Source of the DNA: Bacillota bacterium
GTDB taxonomy: Bacteria; Bacillota; Proteinivoracia; UBA4975; VEMY01
Length of the DNA: 64,000 bases
Assembly (NCBI GenBank): GCA_009711825.1
Contig: VEMY01000010.1
Coordinates: 62,001 to 126,000, forward strand
Direction: 5' to 3'
Positions 59,687 through 64,000 of the stretch are shown here, piece by piece. The position numbers and the translations under genes are program-made. Under the pieces are notes generated by a model. The model did not search any database. It saw only the letters and a list, made by a program, of their open reading frames with translations, and had not been told where the DNA came from. Numbering within the stretch: the first letter of the stretch is position 1; each line of letters opens with the position of its first letter.

Positions 59687-60829
59687 CTAGTTTTCCCAGT
59701 GAATTATCTGCACGCCACCAAACGCTGAAATCCAGGCCTGAGCAATTTCCGGTGGCAATTTCTCTGGTTGTGGTTCTCTAATCAACTGCTGTTGATTATG
59801 ATTGATCGTGACAACCTGTGCCATAATCGATCGCAGGTTCATGTTCTGCCCGGTAGTAACTGTTCCTTTAGCATAAAGATACATGTTTATGCTCTCATAT
59901 TCATCATCGGTATTGCTAACCTTTTCAACACCGTCAATGTCTCCATCAGCCATGACAATCAGATTACAATAATAATTCTCGTACTGGTTTTGAACGTCGA
60001 AATAAACATTGCCCCTCCCAACAATAACAATGGTTTCCCAAGGTAGGATACCATCCTGACGCCTAACCTCAATTGTTATGTCTTCGGTAAAATAATTGTT
60101 TTGCTTTAAATCTATAAACCGAATCCGGTCAGTTTCTTGTGGCCAAATTTCATAGTTGTCGTATTCCGAAAACAATTCGAGATCCACTTGAGGAAATTCC
60201 ACCTGATAATTTTTTGTATAGATTTCAGTATTACTCCAGTGGTGGTGGTTGGGAGGTTCTATTTCCGTATGTTCCTCGCGGGTGATGATTGCCGTATCAC
60301 TCTTTTGCGTATCGTTTGATATTTTCACATAATTGCTGTCAAAATGTGCATCTTGTTCAAAATAAATGCCGTCTATTTCAATATGGTCTGATGCAATATG
60401 CACAGGTCCGGAAATACGAAAGTTCTTTAATTCCTGCTTTTCCTCCCCTTCGCCACCGACGAACAGGGAATATTCGAAGGGGCCCTCGACGAATAACAGT
60501 GTTGCCCTGACAGTGCGGGTGGCACTACCCTTGGTACCCTTAGAAGTAATAATGAATTCATTTTCGCCAAGGCCCGGTTCTACCAGAACTTCAACCTGAC
60601 CGTCTTGCATATCCAGAACATGAGGCTGATTTAGCTCTTCGCCGATTCTAAGCAAGTGCATCCCATAATCAATTCCGCCCTCAGCATAATGAAAGGCCTG
60701 AGTCCCGTCTCTGTTCGTTATCGCAAAGGTGCTGTCTGCCCTTACAACCTGATACGCAGCCATCCCCACAATAGACAGAACGGCCACGACAATCAGGACA
60801 TTGACAAGGGCACTGCCACGAGTGTTCAC
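59687..60829 (-). CDS. PilX-like pilus assembly protein with large extracellular domain
   Basis: This 380-residue protein has a short N terminus and a hydrophobic helix (SALVNVLIVVAVLSIVGMAA near residues 6-25), but no Gly-Phe-Thr prepilin cleavage site. It fits PilX N-terminal-type pilus proteins. The remaining 350 residues are rich in Asp, Glu, Asn and aromatic residues, with PPNHHHWSNTEIY near 197-209, and appear beta-rich. Homologues are diverse, so the role as a minor pilin or adhesin is inferred from its place between the PilV-like and PilM genes. It ends 16 bases before pilM. Confidence 0.75.
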   Translation of the reverse strand: MNTRGSALVNVLIVVAVLSIVGMAAYQVVRADSTFAITNRDGTQAFHYAEGGIDYGMHLLRIGEELNQPHVLDMQDGQVEVLVEPGLGENEFIITSKGTKGSATRTVRATLLFVEGPFEYSLFVGGEGEEKQELKNFRISGPVHIASDHIEIDGIYFEQDAHFDSNYVKISNDTQKSDTAIITREEHTEIEPPNHHHWSNTEIYTKNYQVEFPQVDLELFSEYDNYEIWPQETDRIRFIDLKQNNYFTEDITIEVRRQDGILPWETIVIVGRGNVYFDVQNQYENYYCNLIVMADGDIDGVEKVSNTDDEYESINMYLYAKGTVTTGQNMNLRSIMAQVVTINHNQQQLIREPQPEKLPPEIAQAWISAFGGVQIIHWEN

Positions 60830-60843
60830 CGCACTGCACCTCC

Positions 60844-61245
60844 TTATCTTCTTAATTCAGAGCGTATAGTCGACAAACTCACTTCTCCGCCATTCCATTC
60901 AACCCGGACCTTAACTTCAAACAATGGCCGCGGATTCTCCGGGTCGCCCCCTGGGGCATTTTCCAGCTCGGTTACTTCGGTGTACACTGTAAACCGCCCT
61001 TCCGTTTCCACCGGGATTTCTTCCCCCGGGTAGATAAAGGAGGCTTCATGAGTTTCTGCCCGCAGACGTTCCAAATAATCCTCGGCAATTGCTAGGGCCT
61101 GACGCTGGGTCATGGTCTGTCGTGCCCGATTATTTGAAATAACGAAGAAGCCGGTCAAGGGGGCGACGACGATGCCCAAAATGAACACCGCCGTCAACAC
61201 CTCTACCAAAGTCAGACCGGCGCGGGATCGGATAAACTTAAACAT
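60844..61245 (-). CDS. PilV-like minor prepilin
   Basis: This 133-residue protein has a class III signal, SRAGLTLVEVLTAVFILGIV near residues 7-26, with cleavage after Gly10 and Glu at the fifth mature position. The soluble part holds LEVKVRVEWNGGEVSLSTIR-type strands at the end. It is a minor pilin, probably initiating pilus assembly with the PilX-like and PilW-like proteins. It is 14 bases from the PilX-like gene and 57 bases from the main pilin. Confidence 0.9.
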   Translation of the reverse strand: MFKFIRSRAGLTLVEVLTAVFILGIVVAPLTGFFVISNNRARQTMTQRQALAIAEDYLERLRAETHEASFIYPGEEIPVETEGRFTVYTEVTELENAPGGDPENPRPLFEVKVRVEWNGGEVSLSTIRSELRR

Positions 61246-61302
61246 ATAATCCCCCGCTTTTTAATTTGGTTAAACTGAGCAACTCAAACTATATGACGTA
61301 GC

Positions 61303-61749
61303 CTAGCCTTCGCCGCCTTCGTCGATGCTACCACCAGATGTTTGGATGATGCCGGTTGTGGGGTCATAGGTAATTGTCAAAACCCGGCCAGTAACTGTAT
61401 TACCAGACTCATCGGTATTGTTCCCTAGGAACTCAATTGTTTTGTTATCCAGATAGTCGTTTCCATGGTCTGTCCAGAGAATTTTCAGCTCATCGGGAAA
61501 CCCGGTGGCGTTAAGGGTAACCGTATCGATGCTGGGGTCGGCATCCTTGTCAACCAGGTACAGGGCCAGGGCGTTCTCCAAAGTTGATGCCAGAGCCTCG
61601 TCGCTGGCTTCACGGGCCTGATTAATCCGGCCAAGGATAATCGGGGTGGCGATTGCCGCCAGGATGGCGATGATTGCGACAACAACCAAAACCTCAATCA
61701 GGGTAAAGCCTTTCTCATTGTTAAGAGACCGATAGAAGAAATTCAACAT
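61303..61749 (-). CDS. pilA: Major type IV prepilin
   Basis: This 148-residue pilin has a 14-residue basic leader and the canonical cleavage KGFTLIEVLVVVAIIAILAA near residues 14-33, with Glu5 and the hydrophobic helix. The globular part carries ATPIILGRINQAREASDEAL near 37-56 and lacks a conserved Cys pair, so it is not stabilised by the usual C-terminal disulfide. A Gly/Glu-rich tail ends SGGSIDEGGEG. Its place between pilC and the minor pilins suggests the major subunit. GGAGGTAG precedes the ATG. Confidence 0.9.
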   Translation of the reverse strand: MLNFFYRSLNNEKGFTLIEVLVVVAIIAILAAIATPIILGRINQAREASDEALASTLENALALYLVDKDADPSIDTVTLNATGFPDELKILWTDHGNDYLDNKTIEFLGNNTDESGNTVTGRVLTITYDPTTGIIQTSGGSIDEGGEG

Positions 61750-61822
61750 TTTACTACCTCCTAGATTTTATTTGACTAAAATACCAACAATGTTACACTA
61801 CCGTTACCCCTCACCTCCTTAA

Positions 61823-63037
61823 TTATGGTTGGACGATGTCTCCCATTTGGAACATGGGCAGCATAACTGCCACAAGGACCAAACCAACAATACCGGCGAG
61901 AAACAATATAAGGAAAGGCTCAATAATCGAGCTCAACCGGTCCACAGTGTAGCGTACCTCTGCCTCGTAGAAATCAGCGACTTTACTCAACATAGTATCC
62001 ATTGCCCCAGATTCCTCGCCTACCTTGAGCATATGCAACAATAAGGGGGTGAACCGAGGAGATGCGCTCAACCCCGCAGTCAAAGTCAATCCTTCGGAAA
62101 CACCTTTGCGTGCATGAAGAACAGCGCTTGCGTATTCAACATTATTTACAACCCTGGCTACGATTTCCAAAGCAGTAATCATTGGAACGCCGCTGGCCAC
62201 CAGAATACTTAATGACCGGCAAAATCTCGCCATCGCGGCATTTTGGAACATCGTGCCAAACTTGGGCAATTTTAAGCTCAATCTTTGCGTTGCGTGTTTG
62301 CCTTTGGTTGTTCCAAGATAACGTTTAAGCCCGATAAACGCAGCAATCAGCATAACAATCAGAAGCAGAAACTGATTTTGCATAAAGTCACTAACTGCCA
62401 ACATCCCCTTGGTAATGCCCGGGAGTTCCATACCGCCCTCAGCAAACATGTCTGCAAAATTCGGGACAACAAAAACCATCAAACCAATTGTGATTCCAAT
62501 CGCAAATACAGCAATAAATATGGGATAAGTCGAAGCAGATTTAACTTTTTCCTGAATCTCACTCTGATTTTCAAAGTAATCGGCCATACGCTCCAGCACA
62601 TCATCCAGGGCACCGGATGCTTCACCGGCTTCCACCATACTGGTGAAGATGGTGGGAAATAAATCTTTGTGACGTTGGCAGGCTTCACTAAAAGTCTTGC
62701 CGGACTCCAAATCCTTGCCAACTTCGCCAAGCGCATCACCCAAAACAGGGTTCTCAGCCTGGGAGGCAATGGCAGAAATGGATGACATAATTGTGACCCC
62801 GGCCTTGACCATTGTCGCCATTTGCCGGCAAAACATAGCAAATTCCTTTAAAGGAATCCCTTTTTTCTTTAAAAAGCTCACGCCCTGACTTTTTGCTTTA
62901 CCTACATTAAGCTGGAGGACAATCATCCGCTTCTCCCTGAGCATAGCGGCGGCACGGTTCATGTCATCAGCCTGAATCTGTCCACTTACAACCTTACCGG
63001 TAGCATCCCGAGCTTTATATGTATAAATGTTGGACAT
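61823..63037 (-). CDS. pilC: PilC inner-membrane platform protein
   Basis: This 404-residue protein has two type II secretion F domains. The first contains KEFAMFCRQMATMVKAGVTI near residues 64-83 and the second MARFCRSLSILVASGVPMIT near 268-287. Membrane helices lie near 168-190, 220-240 and 376-398, with a GAMD-type motif in VGEESGAMDTMLSKVADFYE near 343-362. It anchors the pilus motor. It follows the PilT gene by 17 bases. Confidence 0.95.
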   Translation of the reverse strand: MSNIYTYKARDATGKVVSGQIQADDMNRAAAMLREKRMIVLQLNVGKAKSQGVSFLKKKGIPLKEFAMFCRQMATMVKAGVTIMSSISAIASQAENPVLGDALGEVGKDLESGKTFSEACQRHKDLFPTIFTSMVEAGEASGALDDVLERMADYFENQSEIQEKVKSASTYPIFIAVFAIGITIGLMVFVVPNFADMFAEGGMELPGITKGMLAVSDFMQNQFLLLIVMLIAAFIGLKRYLGTTKGKHATQRLSLKLPKFGTMFQNAAMARFCRSLSILVASGVPMITALEIVARVVNNVEYASAVLHARKGVSEGLTLTAGLSASPRFTPLLLHMLKVGEESGAMDTMLSKVADFYEAEVRYTVDRLSSIIEPFLILFLAGIVGLVLVAVMLPMFQMGDIVQP

Positions 63038-63054
63038 TTACATCCCTCCCGGGT

Positions 63055-64000
63055 TTAGAAGCTTGTGGGGTCAATAACTCCCATATCGGCAAGTTTCTTT
63101 AATGACTGGTCAAAGGTGTGCATACCGAATTTGGAGCCGGTTTCCATCTGGGTGGGTATCTGATGCAATTTCCCTTCCCGGATTAGGTTCTTGATAGCAG
63201 AGGTGCCAATCAGGATTTCGGTGGCACATACCCGACCGCTACTGCCCCGCTTGGGGAGCAAGCGCTGGGAAACGACCCCGCGCAGGGTCTCAGCCAGCTG
63301 CACGCGAATCTGCTGCTGTTGGTGAGCGGGGAAAACATCGATAATCCGGTCGACAGTTGCGGGAGCCGTCGAAGTGTGCAAAGTCCCCAGAACCAAGTGG
63401 CCAGTTTCGGCGGCAGTAACGGCGATGGAGATGGTCTCTAAGTCCCTCATCTCGCCAACCAGGATAACATCGGGATCCTGGCGTAGCGCAGCCCGTAGGG
63501 CGTTGGAAAATGAATATGTATCTTGTCCCACTTCCCGCTGATTGACGATAGACTTCTTGTGTTCATGTATATATTCTATCGGGTCCTCAAGTGTGAGTAT
63601 ATGGGCACTTTTCTCATTATTAATTGAGTCTATAAGTGCTGCCATTGTGGTAGATTTACCACTACCGGTAGGACCTGTAAACAGAACCAACCCCTGCTTC
63701 ATCTTGGCAAAACTATGGACAACCTCGGGCAACCCCAGTTCATCGATGCCGGGAATCCGGTCGGGAATAACCCGAAGCGCCGCGGCGGGGATGCCCCGCT
63801 GGCGGTAGACGTTAACCCGGAGACGGCCATCAGGCGCCTGAAAGGTGAAGTCTAGCTCGCCCCTGTCCATAAATTCATCGTAGCGGTCGCCGGTAAGTTC
63901 CTTAACGACTTGCTCCAATTTGGCAGGATCCATGATATCATCATTGACCTTTATCAGGTCGCCGTCAATCCTCATCAGGGGCGGGCGCTTGTTAGTGAAA
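63055..64000 (-). CDS. pilT: PilT retraction ATPase (start lies beyond the window)
   Basis: About 315 residues are visible; the reading frame stays open to base 64000 and the residues before the Met at 63975 (TNKRPPL) fit a family N terminus, so the true start lies upstream. Visible motifs are Walker A FTGPTGSGKSTTMAALIDS, the Asp box LEDPIEYIHEHKKSIVNQRE, Walker B region DPDVILVGEMRDLETI and the His box GTLHTSTAPATVDRI. These are the PilT/PilU set. It powers pilus retraction. The PilB extension ATPase is expected upstream beyond the window. Confidence 0.95.
   Translation of the reverse strand, partial: FTNKRPPLMRIDGDLIKVNDDIMDPAKLEQVVKELTGDRYDEFMDRGELDFTFQAPDGRLRVNVYRQRGIPAAALRVIPDRIPGIDELGLPEVVHSFAKMKQGLVLFTGPTGSGKSTTMAALIDSINNEKSAHILTLEDPIEYIHEHKKSIVNQREVGQDTYSFSNALRAALRQDPDVILVGEMRDLETISIAVTAAETGHLVLGTLHTSTAPATVDRIIDVFPAHQQQQIRVQLAETLRGVVSQRLLPKRGSSGRVCATEILIGTSAIKNLIREGKLHQIPTQMETGSKFGMHTFDQSLKKLADMGVIDPTSF

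Overview
The window comes from an endospore-forming, anaerobic, Gram-positive bacterium of the Clostridia or a deep Firmicutes lineage. The evidence is spo0A, spoIVB, spoIIM and the whole spoIIIAA-AH operon, two-oxoacid:ferredoxin enzymes, an Nfn-type transhydrogenase, butyrate kinases, and Firmicutes-type start sites with strong purine-rich ribosome binding sites and many TTG/GTG starts. I cannot name the species. Almost every gene lies on the minus strand; the single plus-strand gene is at 43230-45806. I saw no tRNA, rRNA, insertion sequence, phage or CRISPR array.

Layout in plus-strand coordinates (transcription runs right to left). 1-336: start of alanine dehydrogenase. 464-3275: spoIIM, a DUF3866 gene and an M20 peptidase. 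3344-11909: a nine-gene operon for oxidising branched-chain amino acids (leucine-type dehydrogenase, butyrate kinase, phosphate butyryltransferase, a second dehydrogenase, a second kinase, a P-loop ATPase and a four-subunit 2-oxoacid:ferredoxin oxidoreductase). It is preceded by its PAS/sigma-54 activator (12051-13769). Both the operon and ald carry exact -24/-12 promoters and share an upstream element of abutting TGCA-N6-TGCA dyads. 13826-17158: a cell-envelope group (MraY-like, GT2, SteB-like, SteA-like). 17226-25436: spo0A, spoIVB, recN, nadK, a membrane protein, tlyA and dxs. 25438-26650: oapA and a roughly 600-nt structured RNA that I identify as OLE RNA. 26717-36432: isoprenoid, exonuclease VII, folD, Nfn, nusB and Asp23/AmaP genes, running into the spoIIIA operon (35273-40304). 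40380-42959: a CD1247-like gene, efp, an aminopeptidase and aroQ. 43230-45806: an aminotransferase fused to an acyl-ACP-reductase-like domain. 46605-52608: the glycine cleavage system under a tandem glycine riboswitch with a terminator. 52720-56283: cyclohydrolase, phosphatase, ddl and a transporter. 56350-64000: a type IV pilus operon cut by the window edge at pilT.

Taken together, the genes describe an amino-acid-fermenting or syntrophic lifestyle. Leucine, valine and isoleucine are deaminated, oxidised with ferredoxin and converted to branched acids with ATP gain. Alanine dehydrogenase is probably co-regulated by the same sigma-54 activator. Glycine is split by Gcv, and the one-carbon units pass through FolD and the FchA-like cyclohydrolase, while Nfn balances NADH, NADPH and ferredoxin. 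The most notable items are the OLE RNA/OapA locus, the shared sigma-54 operator architecture and the unusual aminotransferase-reductase fusion.
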